64,000 nt of DNA from positions 239,524 through 303,523 of the forward strand of contig NZ_AWUK01000012.1 of assembly GCF_000499205.1 (NCBI RefSeq). Reading direction: 5' to 3'. The DNA comes from Paenibacillus sp. MAEPY2 (GTDB lineage: Bacteria > Bacillota > Bacilli > Paenibacillales > Paenibacillaceae). Numbering within the stretch: the stretch's first letter is position 1; the number at the start of each line of letters is the position of its first letter. Positions 1 to 7,239 of the stretch are shown in pieces. The translations under genes were made by a program, and so were the position numbers. The notes under the pieces were generated by a model. That model was not told where the DNA came from. It worked only from the letters and a program-made list of their open reading frames with translations, and did no database searches.

Positions 1-2
1 AT

Positions 3-548
3 TTTACACGTGATTTTGTGACAGGTTCGTTGCCTGTAGGGCAGCCTGCTGTGGTGATTGAGGAGACGATCGCAGCAATAACGGAGGCTTATTGCAATAA
101 TAAGCATGAGGTTATTATGGCTGTGGACTTGCATGAAGAGAGTGATCCTTACCATCCGGAAACGGTCCTTTTTCCGCCCCATAACATCAGGGGTACGGAG
201 GGAAGACAGCTTTATGGTCGTCTGGCTCAGGTCATGGAAGAACGGAAAGCTCAGATCCGATGGATGGATAAAACAAGATACAGCGCATTCTGCGGTACAG
301 ATCTGGAGCTGCGACTGCGTGAACGTGGAATAACAGACATTGCACTGATCGGTGTATGTACGGACATTTGCGTACTGCACACGGCAGTGGATGCTTATAA
401 TAAAGGTTTTCACATAACGGTATATGAAGATGCGGTAGCGAGCTTCAATCAAGCGGGACATGATTGGGCGCTTGGGCATTTTCGTTCCAGCCTTGGGGCT
501 CAGGTGATCAAAGCGAGCGATACCGTTCTCGCAGGTTTGAACCTGTAA
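3..548 (+). CDS. pncA: Nicotinamidase, 5' end outside window
   Basis: Deamidates nicotinamide to nicotinate in NAD salvage. The open frame runs in from the left edge, so the first residues are missing. The visible start reads D-F-V-T-G, where the Asp matches the N-terminal catalytic Asp of the cysteine-hydrolase (isochorismatase) superfamily. HPETVLFPPHN carries the metal-binding His region, MDKTRYSAF the catalytic Lys, and GVCTDICVLHTAVDAY the nucleophilic Cys. The protein closely resembles Bacillus PncA as I remember it. The next gene, 200 bp on, is nicotinate phosphoribosyltransferase, which uses the product, so the pair forms a two-step salvage unit. The internal GTG at 18 is a Val codon and not a start. 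Confidence 0.93.
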   Translation, partial: FTRDFVTGSLPVGQPAVVIEETIAAITEAYCNNKHEVIMAVDLHEESDPYHPETVLFPPHNIRGTEGRQLYGRLAQVMEERKAQIRWMDKTRYSAFCGTDLELRLRERGITDIALIGVCTDICVLHTAVDAYNKGFHITVYEDAVASFNQAGHDWALGHFRSSLGAQVIKASDTVLAGLNL

Positions 549-749
549 ACGAACCTTTGAACCTATCCCTCATATCCTGTTAAACAACTGTTATGTTGCT
601 GGGGAATATGGTGAATAGGAATAAACCGGAGACTTATGCAATGGTACGTTTACCAGAATCATGAATCATAAGCAATGAGTCTCCACATGTTGACCCGTGT
701 CTGCAGGCTGGGCCTGCGGCACAAGCGGAAGTCAGAGAGGATGAGACAA

Positions 750-2204
750 ATGCAGACGACTAGCCTGGCTTTACATACGGATAAATATCAAATCAATATG
801 ATGTACGCCCACTGGGTGAATGGAACTCACAAACGTAAAGCGGTGTTTGAAGCCTATTTCCGTAAGCTTCCTTTTGGTAACGGATATGCCGTATTTGCCG
901 GATTGGAACGGATTGTGAATTATATCAGCCAGCTTCGTTTTACAATGGAGGACATCAAATATTTATCCAAACAAGAGGAAAATTACGATCCGGTCTTTCT
1001 GGAAGAGTTGCTCCAGTTTTCATTTCAGGGGACGATTCATTCCATGAAGGAAGGGGCGATCGTTTTCCCTGATGAACCGCTCATTCGGGTAGAAGGCTCC
1101 ATTATGGAGACACAACTGGTGGAGACGGCGATACTTAACTTCATGAATTATCAGACGTTAATTGCAACCAAAGCTTCCCGGATCAAACAGGTGGCGAATC
1201 AGGACACGTTGCTCGAATTCGGAACACGACGTGCACAGGAAGCCGATGCGGCCATTTGGGGCGCGCGTGCCTCGTATGTGGCCGGATTCCATGCAACGTC
1301 CAATATGCTGGCTGGAGAGCGCTTCGGAATTCCGACAGCAGGAACACATGCCCATTCATGGGTGCAAAGTTTTATGAGTGAGCAGGAGGCGTTTGACGTC
1401 TATGCCAAAGTGCTACCAGATCAAGTGACACTGCTGGTGGATACCTTCGATACATTGAACAGTGGTGTTCCCCATGCCATCAACACAGCCAAGAAGCTGG
1501 AGAGCCAAGGCAAAAAGATGAACGCGATTCGTCTGGATAGCGGTGACCTTGCGTATCTATCCATTCAAGCCCGGCAGATGCTGGACGACGCTGGACTGGA
1601 TTACGTCAAGATTGTAGCTTCCAACGACCTGGATGAAAATACAATTTTCAACCTTAAAGCTCAAGGAGCTCGCATCGATACATGGGGAGTGGGCACACAG
1701 CTAATCACCGCTTCCGACCAGCCTTCTTTGGGTGGAGTGTATAAATTGGTGGAGCGTGAAGTGGACGGTGTCATGCTGCCTACAATCAAAATCTCGGCTA
1801 ATCCCGAAAAAGTCTCCACACCAGGTAAAAAAGAAGTCTTCCGGATCATTGATCCGAAACATGGCAAAGCGATTGCAGATTATATCTGCTATCCAGGAGA
1901 AGAACAGCCGCTGCAGGGCGGGCCGCTCAAGCTGTTCAACCCGCTACACCCTTATTTGAAAAAGACGGTAACCCGCTACGAAGCAGTGAATATGCTGGAA
2001 CCGATCTTTGTGAATGGGCGCAAAGTGTATGAACTGCCTACCCTGGATGAGATTCGCAGTTATCACCGGGAGCAGATGGATCTCTTCTGGCCTGAATATC
2101 AACGTAAGCTCAATCCTGAGATTTACCGTGTAAATATCAGCCCTGCGGCCTGGAATATGAAGCAGAAGCTCATTGCTGAACACGTGCAATCCACCGAAGA
2201 ATAA
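750..2204 (+). CDS. pncB: Nicotinate phosphoribosyltransferase
   Basis: Converts nicotinate and PRPP to nicotinate mononucleotide. About 484 residues, the usual length for the Bacillus-type enzyme. The N-terminus LALHTDKYQINMMYAHW, the FEAYFRKLPFGNGYAVFAGL segment, the GTRRAQEADAA motif, GIPTAGTHAHSW (family His) and RLDSGDLAYLS are all family hallmarks. An AGAGAGG ribosome binding site at 734-740 lies 9 bases before ATG 750. The upstream in-frame ATGs at 675 and 741 have worse spacing, so 750 is preferred. It follows pncA and ends in a terminator hairpin. Confidence 0.93.
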   Translation: MQTTSLALHTDKYQINMMYAHWVNGTHKRKAVFEAYFRKLPFGNGYAVFAGLERIVNYISQLRFTMEDIKYLSKQEENYDPVFLEELLQFSFQGTIHSMKEGAIVFPDEPLIRVEGSIMETQLVETAILNFMNYQTLIATKASRIKQVANQDTLLEFGTRRAQEADAAIWGARASYVAGFHATSNMLAGERFGIPTAGTHAHSWVQSFMSEQEAFDVYAKVLPDQVTLLVDTFDTLNSGVPHAINTAKKLESQGKKMNAIRLDSGDLAYLSIQARQMLDDAGLDYVKIVASNDLDENTIFNLKAQGARIDTWGVGTQLITASDQPSLGGVYKLVEREVDGVMLPTIKISANPEKVSTPGKKEVFRIIDPKHGKAIADYICYPGEEQPLQGGPLKLFNPLHPYLKKTVTRYEAVNMLEPIFVNGRKVYELPTLDEIRSYHREQMDLFWPEYQRKLNPEIYRVNISPAAWNMKQKLIAEHVQSTEE

Positions 2205-2214
2205 ATCAAGTAAG

Positions 2215-2253
2215 GGGCATAACCGGAAGGAAGAAACCGGGTTATGCCCTTTT
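2215..2253 (+). terminator. Rho-independent terminator after pncB
   Basis: The arms GGGCATAACCGG and CCGGGTTATGCCC (one bulge) enclose a 10-base loop and are followed by TTTT. It sits 10 bases after the pncB stop. Confidence 0.75.
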
Positions 2254-2682
2254 GGTTCCCACTTTCCCAGCAGTGTGTGTCCAACAGGACGAGGGACGGT
2301 GTGTCAAACATCATGGACAGACTTCACATGAACTGCGGTATACTGTACCTTCCAACGGACGCAGGCTCACTAGGAAATGAAGCAATTATTTCTCGGGAAA
2401 GCGCAGGAGACGCCAAATCCCGCATCTTTCCGAGCTTGCCTTTCGACATAATCCATCTCTGTGGCTGTTTCAACTGTGTATCGGTCGGGGATGAAAGAAA
2501 GAGGAGATGCAAGGAACCTTGGCTGCTGACCGTATTTTCGTGGCTTGGGATTTTTCCGGCGATTTTCGCTTGAAGAGCTTGAGTCTGACGGATTCCCCAC
2601 TTATGTTTATTTGAGCTGAAGGCGAACAATTCACCAAGTGAATAGAAATATATGTAAATTACAACCAAGGAGAGGATATCAA
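2254..2682. other. Intergenic, no gene recognised
   Basis: About 430 bases without a convincing gene. Open frames exist on both strands (for example 2244-2573 plus), but they lack ribosome binding sites and resemble nothing I know. A possible promoter, TGGACA with TATACT 19 bases later near 2312-2342, is weak. Confidence 0.4.
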
Positions 2683-3702
2683 ATGGAAAATACGTTTCCT
2701 GCCTATGTCGTACGTAAAGAAGAACAGGGTGGCCTTAAGGCTGCTATGGAGCAGCTGACGAAAGAAGATTTGCCTAATGGTGACGTAACTTTACAGGTTC
2801 AATACTCAAGCGTCAATTTTAAAGATGGACTTGCCACAACAGAAAAGGGTGGTGTGGTTCGAGAATATCCGATCGTGCCGGGAATCGATCTTGCAGGGAT
2901 TGTAGAGGAATCCGTGAGCGGTCGGTTTGCACCTGGGGATCGGGTGATCAGCACAGGCTTCGAGCCGGGCGTGTCTCATTTTGGTGGGTATAGTCAATAT
3001 GCACGTCTGCGCAGCGAATGGCTCGTTCCTCTACCGCATGGACTCAGTGAGAAGGAAGCGATGGCGATTGGAACGGCAGGCTTCACGGCAGCACTTTCGG
3101 TAGATGCTTTGCTGCGGGCTGGAGTGACTCCGGAGATGGGCAATGTTCTGGTGACAGGAGCTACCGGAGGGGTAGGCAGTATGGCGGTGGCTATTCTAGC
3201 GAAGCTGGGATTTGAAGTGACTGCAAGTACAGGCAAAAAGGATCAACAGGAGCAGCTGCTTCGGAATTTGGGTGCTACTCATGTCATTTCCCGTGAAGAA
3301 GCGGATGCGCCAGCCAAGGGTGCAATGGGCAAACAGCTCTGGTCAGGAGTAATTGATCCTGCAGCAGGTCCTGCACTGGCTGAGCGTCTGAAACAGATTC
3401 AATATGGAGGGGCTGTTGCCGTATCAGGATTAACCGGAGGAGCTGCCTTCGAGTCCACCGTATTTCCGTTTATTTTGCGGGGGGTTCAATTGATTGGGAT
3501 TGATTCAGTCTATTGCCCGATGGAACGACGGGAACGGATATGGAAGCTGCTTGGCGGAGAATGGAAGCCGGATCGTGCACTTGAGCTGGGGATTCAGGAA
3601 ATCTCATGGGCACAGCTGCCTCAGACACTGGAGACGATCCTTAAGGGTGGTGCCGTTGGTCGTACTGTGGTTAATACGATGTCTGAGGTGCCTGCCGAAT
3701 AA
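2683..3702 (+). CDS. YhdH/YhfP-family NADPH quinone oxidoreductase (MDR superfamily)
   Basis: Medium-chain dehydrogenase/reductase of the YhdH/AcuI type; some members reduce acryloyl-CoA. 339 residues. The N-terminal GroES-like domain includes SSVNFKDGLA and PGIDLAGIVEES. The Rossmann domain carries GATGGVGSMAVAIL at about residue 164 followed by ASTGKKDQ, a basic stretch compatible with NADPH. No zinc-binding Cys pattern is present, as expected for the quinone-reductase branch. The ribosome binding site AAGGAGAGG at 2667-2675 selects ATG 2683 over the ATG at 2638. The physiological substrate cannot be told from sequence. Confidence 0.88.
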   Translation: MENTFPAYVVRKEEQGGLKAAMEQLTKEDLPNGDVTLQVQYSSVNFKDGLATTEKGGVVREYPIVPGIDLAGIVEESVSGRFAPGDRVISTGFEPGVSHFGGYSQYARLRSEWLVPLPHGLSEKEAMAIGTAGFTAALSVDALLRAGVTPEMGNVLVTGATGGVGSMAVAILAKLGFEVTASTGKKDQQEQLLRNLGATHVISREEADAPAKGAMGKQLWSGVIDPAAGPALAERLKQIQYGGAVAVSGLTGGAAFESTVFPFILRGVQLIGIDSVYCPMERRERIWKLLGGEWKPDRALELGIQEISWAQLPQTLETILKGGAVGRTVVNTMSEVPAE

Positions 3703-3776
3703 GATTCTTTTCTCCTAGACATGCTAACTCTACCTGAGAGCGTCACGGTGCATGTGGCGGGAAAGGAAGGATGAGT

Positions 3777-4331
3777 ATGCGTGATAGCGGAAAAGGATTG
3801 CACCCTAACTCTGGACGTGTGAAGTCTGCCCTGTTCAGTACAATTATGGTGATGTGTGTATTATCCCTAGTGGCTTGTTCAGCATCATCTGTTGAGCAGG
3901 AGCGGAAAATATATACCCGACAAGCGACGGATGAAGGCATTGTACGGGCAAAGAGCCAGGGCCACGGGTTAAACGGTCGATTGATTCAGGAGCTGGATGA
4001 CGCTTTTGCTGCAAAAGGCATCAAATTGATGAATAACATGTTCGCAGACGACGGTGAGGGCGGAATCTCTTATGTGTATCTGTTGAATGGAAGTGGCAGG
4101 CATATTGTAAAGGTCCACATTTTTAGTGATGTCGGTACACGAATTGCCCGGATGAATGAAATGTATGGTAATGATAGCGATGAGGCTGTAATGGAAAATG
4201 TTCTTGGCAAAACAACGATTCGCAGCAAAGATTACGTTTCATTGGTCTATACGGCTTCAGGTGGAGAAAAGGATGATTATGAAGAGGACGTCATGCAGGT
4301 ATTCCAGCATGTGCTCGAGCAGCTGAAGTAA
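3777..4331 (+). CDS. Predicted lipoprotein, unknown function
   Basis: About 184 residues. A basic N-terminus is followed by a hydrophobic stretch (residues about 18-31) ending in LVAC, a lipobox predicting lipidation and display outside the membrane. The mature part is acidic with no motif I recognise. The block GAAAGGAAGG directly precedes ATG 3771, but the in-frame ATG at 3777 has the better 6-base spacing. It is convergent with moaB and shares a bidirectional terminator with it. Confidence 0.7.
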   Translation: MRDSGKGLHPNSGRVKSALFSTIMVMCVLSLVACSASSVEQERKIYTRQATDEGIVRAKSQGHGLNGRLIQELDDAFAAKGIKLMNNMFADDGEGGISYVYLLNGSGRHIVKVHIFSDVGTRIARMNEMYGNDSDEAVMENVLGKTTIRSKDYVSLVYTASGGEKDDYEEDVMQVFQHVLEQLK

Positions 4332-4356
4332 TGGACTCGCCTAAAATAAACCCGAA

Positions 4357-4384
4357 AAACCCGTCTGATCCTTCAGACGGGTTT
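4357..4384. terminator. Bidirectional terminator between lipoprotein gene and moaB
   Basis: A perfect 12-bp stem, AAACCCGTCTGA with TCAGACGGGTTT, and a TCCT loop. The right arm lies inside the last codons of moaB (Lys-Pro-Val-stop on the minus strand), so it serves two convergent genes. Confidence 0.88.
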
Positions 4385-4891
4385 ATATATTTCACGCATG
4401 AAATGCCTAAGTTCCGGCAAAATGAGCTTTTCCATTGCCAGTTTGACCGCTCCCTTGGAGCCTGGCATAGAGAATACGGCTGTGCGCCCAATCGTTCCGG
4501 CAACCGCCCGGCTAAGAATGGCAGCAGAACCGATATCCTCGGTATAACTGAGGAAGCGAAAGATTTCTCCAAAGCCCGGCAGCTCCTTATCCAGTAGTGA
4601 GGATACCGCCTCGTAAGTCGTATCACGGGGGGCAATTCCGGTTCCACCGCTGAGCAGCACGGCTTCGATATCGTCTCGAACCGCTGCATCTTGCAGGATG
4701 CTTCGAATGGTTTCGGTCTCATCCGGTGTAATGATATAATCGACGATCTGATAGCCTGATTTAGTCAGCAGCTTATGCATAAGCTGTCCGCTTGTATCCG
4801 TGTCCTTGGTGCGGGTATCCGATACGGTTACAATCATGCAGGATACCGTGTCGGGGGCTTCCTGACGATGTTGTTCCACTGAATTGGTCAT
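4373..4891 (-). CDS. moaB: Molybdenum cofactor biosynthesis protein B
   Basis: Adenylylates molybdopterin in the cofactor pathway (MoaB/MogA fold). 172 residues. Seen: MIVTVSDTRTKDTDTSG near the N-terminus, LLSGGTGIAPRDTTYEA in the middle (the MPT-binding GGTG region) and FSMPGSKGAVKLAMEKL near the C-terminus. The start at 4891 is fixed by GGAGGAGGA six bases upstream on the minus strand; the frame stays open further upstream but without support. No other molybdenum gene is adjacent. It is divergent from the metallochaperone GTPase at 5061. Confidence 0.93.
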   Translation of the reverse strand: MTNSVEQHRQEAPDTVSCMIVTVSDTRTKDTDTSGQLMHKLLTKSGYQIVDYIITPDETETIRSILQDAAVRDDIEAVLLSGGTGIAPRDTTYEAVSSLLDKELPGFGEIFRFLSYTEDIGSAAILSRAVAGTIGRTAVFSMPGSKGAVKLAMEKLILPELRHFMREIYKPV

Positions 4892-5060
4892 AACACATCC
4901 TCCTCCAATCAACATGTTCTCATAGCATAGACCATTCAGTAGATTGAGGCAATGGACGTATAGAGAAGAGAAGGTCAGGATTGCGCAAAGATTGCAGGAT
5001 AGTGTACACTCGCTAGGATAGAGATAGACCAGTTTCATTGGACAAACAGAGAGGTGAACT

Positions 5061-6203
5061 ATGATGAGTGAATTAAAAGTAAATGAATCATCCATACCTG
5101 TATATATATTGTCAGGATTTTTGGGAAGTGGCAAAACGACACTGCTTGTTCAATTGATCGAACATTGGCAACAACAGGGTCTCCGACCCGCAGTGGTCAT
5201 GAATGAATTAGGTGAAGTCAACCTGGATGGTCAGATGGTGGATTCTAGCGTTCCGATGACAGAAATGTTGGGAGGATGCATCTGCTGTACCGTGCGCGGT
5301 GATTTGGGGCTGCAACTTGCCGATCTCGTGCAGGAGGAATCGCCAGATATCATTATCATCGAAGCAACGGGAGCGGCGAACCCGATGGAGATATTGGATG
5401 CAGTAACGGAAACTTCACTCTATATGCGACTGGAGCTTAAAAGCCTGATTACCGTGGTGGATGCTGCGCATCTGTCAGGACTGTACCAGGAGCAGAAGGG
5501 ACAAACTTTCAAGCTGATGCAGGAGCAGATTCGCTGTGCTTCGGTACTACTTCTGAACAAAACGGACCGTGTGAATGAGCAGCAGCTGGCAGATCTGAGG
5601 GACCTGTTAACACGCTGGAATGGTTTTGCTCCCGTCATCCCTACGGTGAGGTGTGAAGTCGATATGGATGTGCTGCTTCGTAGTGGAGATAACGTACATG
5701 CCTATCAATCTGTCGATGAAACGAGTAAAGACGCGAAAAAGGAACAGCACGTTCATTCCGAAGCTTGTGCAGAGCATGGCTGCAGCCATGAACATGAACA
5801 TGAACATCCTAAGCATATGGATCATAATCACGAAGCCCATCAACATTCCGACGTGAATGTCCATGGTCATTCTCAGGATCACGACCATAGTCATGCCCAT
5901 CCCCATGCTTCGCATGAGCATGTCATGGTGTACACGCACTATTTCACCCAGCCGGTGAACAGTGAAGCTTTTGAGCGTTTGATTGCTGAGTTACCACGGG
6001 ATGTGTACCGGGCAAAAGGGATTTTATCTTTTAGTGATACGTCCAGTCGGTTCTGGTTCCAATATGCTTATCGGGAATCGGATTATATGAAGATCACGCC
6101 TCAAGGTGATGTGCCGAACGTAGCTGTGTTTATAGGTGAGCACTTTGATCAAACGGTCATCCGCAACCAATTGCTGGAATTAGAAGCGATAAATGAGTCT
6201 TAA
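5061..6203 (+). CDS. COG0523/CobW-family G3E GTPase with His-rich metal-binding region
   Basis: Metallochaperone-type GTPase. 380 residues. The P-loop GFLGSGKTTL is at about residues 19-28. The hallmark metal motif GGCICC lies near residue 72 (the CxCC of COG0523), and NKTD is the guanine-binding motif. Residues about 228-292 form a striking His-rich stretch (HEHEHEHPKHMDHNHEAH), followed by a C-terminal CobW_C domain. Such inserts are typical of zinc- or nickel-handling members. GAGGTG at 5051 serves ATG 5061 or 5064. The next gene encodes a copper-binding helical bundle, so this is a small metal-handling neighbourhood. No clear Zur box was seen. Confidence 0.88.
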   Translation: MMSELKVNESSIPVYILSGFLGSGKTTLLVQLIEHWQQQGLRPAVVMNELGEVNLDGQMVDSSVPMTEMLGGCICCTVRGDLGLQLADLVQEESPDIIIIEATGAANPMEILDAVTETSLYMRLELKSLITVVDAAHLSGLYQEQKGQTFKLMQEQIRCASVLLLNKTDRVNEQQLADLRDLLTRWNGFAPVIPTVRCEVDMDVLLRSGDNVHAYQSVDETSKDAKKEQHVHSEACAEHGCSHEHEHEHPKHMDHNHEAHQHSDVNVHGHSQDHDHSHAHPHASHEHVMVYTHYFTQPVNSEAFERLIAELPRDVYRAKGILSFSDTSSRFWFQYAYRESDYMKITPQGDVPNVAVFIGEHFDQTVIRNQLLELEAINES

Positions 6204-6215
6204 TGATTCAAGGTT

Positions 6216-6261
6216 CCTCCAGACGGGGTATTAAGAAGCATAGCAAACTTAGTCTGGGAGG
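6216..6261 (+). promoter_or_regulatory. Inverted repeat that could sequester the csp ribosome binding site
   Basis: GTTCCTCCAGAC at about 6213-6224 is nearly the complement of GTCTGGGAGGTAAC (about 6252-6265), with two one-base bulges and a loop of about 27 bases. The right arm contains the GGGAGG ribosome binding site of the Cys-rich gene at 6271. Read as RNA this could limit its translation. Regulation is inferred, not shown. Confidence 0.4.
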
Positions 6262-6270
6262 TAACTTTAA

Positions 6271-6606
6271 ATGACACAACAACAATATCAGCAATGTATC
6301 GATGCTTGCCTGGAGTGTATGAATGCTTGCAACGTATGTTACATATCGAGTCTGAAGGAATATGATCTGGCAATGTTGCGTGATTGCATTCGTTTGGATC
6401 GGGAATGTGCAGAAATCTGCAGCTTTGCTGCTCAAGCCATGACACGCGGAAGTGATTTTATCTCCGAAATTTGCGATCTGTGTGTGAAAGCATGTGAAGC
6501 TTGTGCTGCTGAGTGTGGCAAACATGAACATGATCACTGTCAGGCTTGCGCGGAAGCTTGCCGCAAATGTGCAGAGGCTTGCCGTATGATGGCCGCAGTA
6601 GCGTAA
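6271..6606 (+). CDS. Four-helix-bundle copper-binding/storage protein (Csp3/DUF326-like)
   Basis: 111 residues with a high density of Cys spaced along predicted helices (QQCIDACLECMNACNVCY, then CIRLDRECAEIC, CDLCVKACEACAAEC and CQACAEACRKCAEAC). This is the pattern of copper storage proteins, in which Cys side chains line the core of a four-helix bundle and bind many Cu(I) ions. No signal peptide is present, so it is the cytosolic type, like Bacillus YhjQ. GGGAGG at 6256 precedes ATG 6271. Its position 67 bases after the His-rich G3E GTPase suggests metal buffering, but joint function is inference. Confidence 0.9.
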   Translation: MTQQQYQQCIDACLECMNACNVCYISSLKEYDLAMLRDCIRLDRECAEICSFAAQAMTRGSDFISEICDLCVKACEACAAECGKHEHDHCQACAEACRKCAEACRMMAAVA

Positions 6607-6665
6607 ATATAAACTCAATTAAATTAAACATAAAAAAGCCGAGTCATCTGCATGATATTAGGCTG

Positions 6666-6756
6666 ATCCCCTCATAGTAGGAAACGAAATAAGGACATCG
6701 GACAGATGGACTTCAACGTTGCCTGCTGGAGGGGATTTTTTACGAATACAGCAGGA
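6666..6756 (+). promoter_or_regulatory. Terminator-like hairpin with a competing pairing
   Basis: ATCCCCTCATAGTAGG (6666-6681) pairs with CCTGCTGGAGGGGAT (6722-6736) and is followed by TTTTTT, which makes a terminator with a loop of about 40 bases. CCTGCTG (6722-6728) can instead pair with CAGCAGG (6750-6756), which would break the terminator. It may simply end the csp transcript. The two exclusive pairings are also what an attenuator would show. No known riboswitch class was recognised. Confidence 0.4.
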
Positions 6757-6777
6757 TAAGAAAGAATCTACACAATC

Positions 6778-7192
6778 CGATGGTGAGATCAACTAGCGTC
6801 AGCAGGGCCTTAATTGGCAAATGCATATAACAGGTTGCCAAAGCAGATTGTGATCTGTATAATGATGGCAATGAATTGAAACGATGAATATCCGTGATCG
6901 GGAGAGTAGCCAGAATTCATGCATGACAGCGAGCCGGGGCAGGTGGAAGCCGGTATGACATGACCTGAGTGAAGCGCACCCGTGAGATGGTTGTCCGAAG
7001 CAATGCCTGCATTCTTGAGAGGGTGCAGAGCATGGATTAGAGGGCAATCCGGCAGGCGGCCGTTAATCGCACCGAGCGGAGCAGGCTGGGAATGTATATC
7101 AATGTGCATTCACGACCTGCTCACATAGAGTGGTACCGCGGGAACTGTGAAGATCAGCTCTCGTCTCTGATATAGAGACGAGGGCTTTTTTT
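6778..7192 (+). promoter_or_regulatory. T-box leader of argS
   Basis: A transcriptional T-box riboswitch sensing uncharged tRNA. Clear parts are the junction sequence GGGAGAGTAG (6901-6910), the stem II block GACAGCGAGCCGGGGCAGGT following it, and the canonical T-box AGAGTGGTACCGCGGG at 7127-7142. A 13-bp terminator (7156-7168 with 7173-7185) and a T run complete it. Stem I seems to start at TCCGAT near 6777 and close near 6902. A CGT triplet at 6893-6895 is a plausible Arg specifier, but I could not fold stem I with certainty. It is unusually long because of extra stems between 6990 and 7120. Confidence 0.88.
7156..7192 (+). terminator. T-box terminator hairpin
   Basis: AGCTCTCGTCTCT pairs with AGAGACGAGGGCT and is followed by seven T. 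It is mutually exclusive with the antiterminator formed by the T-box sequence. Confidence 0.88.
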
Positions 7193-7239
7193 GTTTTTGA
7201 TATTACAGCCAAATACGATAATGAATAGGAGTGTTCAAC

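Noticed and set aside
2244..2668. Overlapping open frames on both strands after pncB
   Set aside because: No ribosome binding site, overlap with the pncB terminator on one strand, and no recognisable protein pattern.
5607..5939. Met-rich minus-strand frame
   Set aside because: It is the reverse complement of the His codons (CAT/ATG) of the metallochaperone GTPase.
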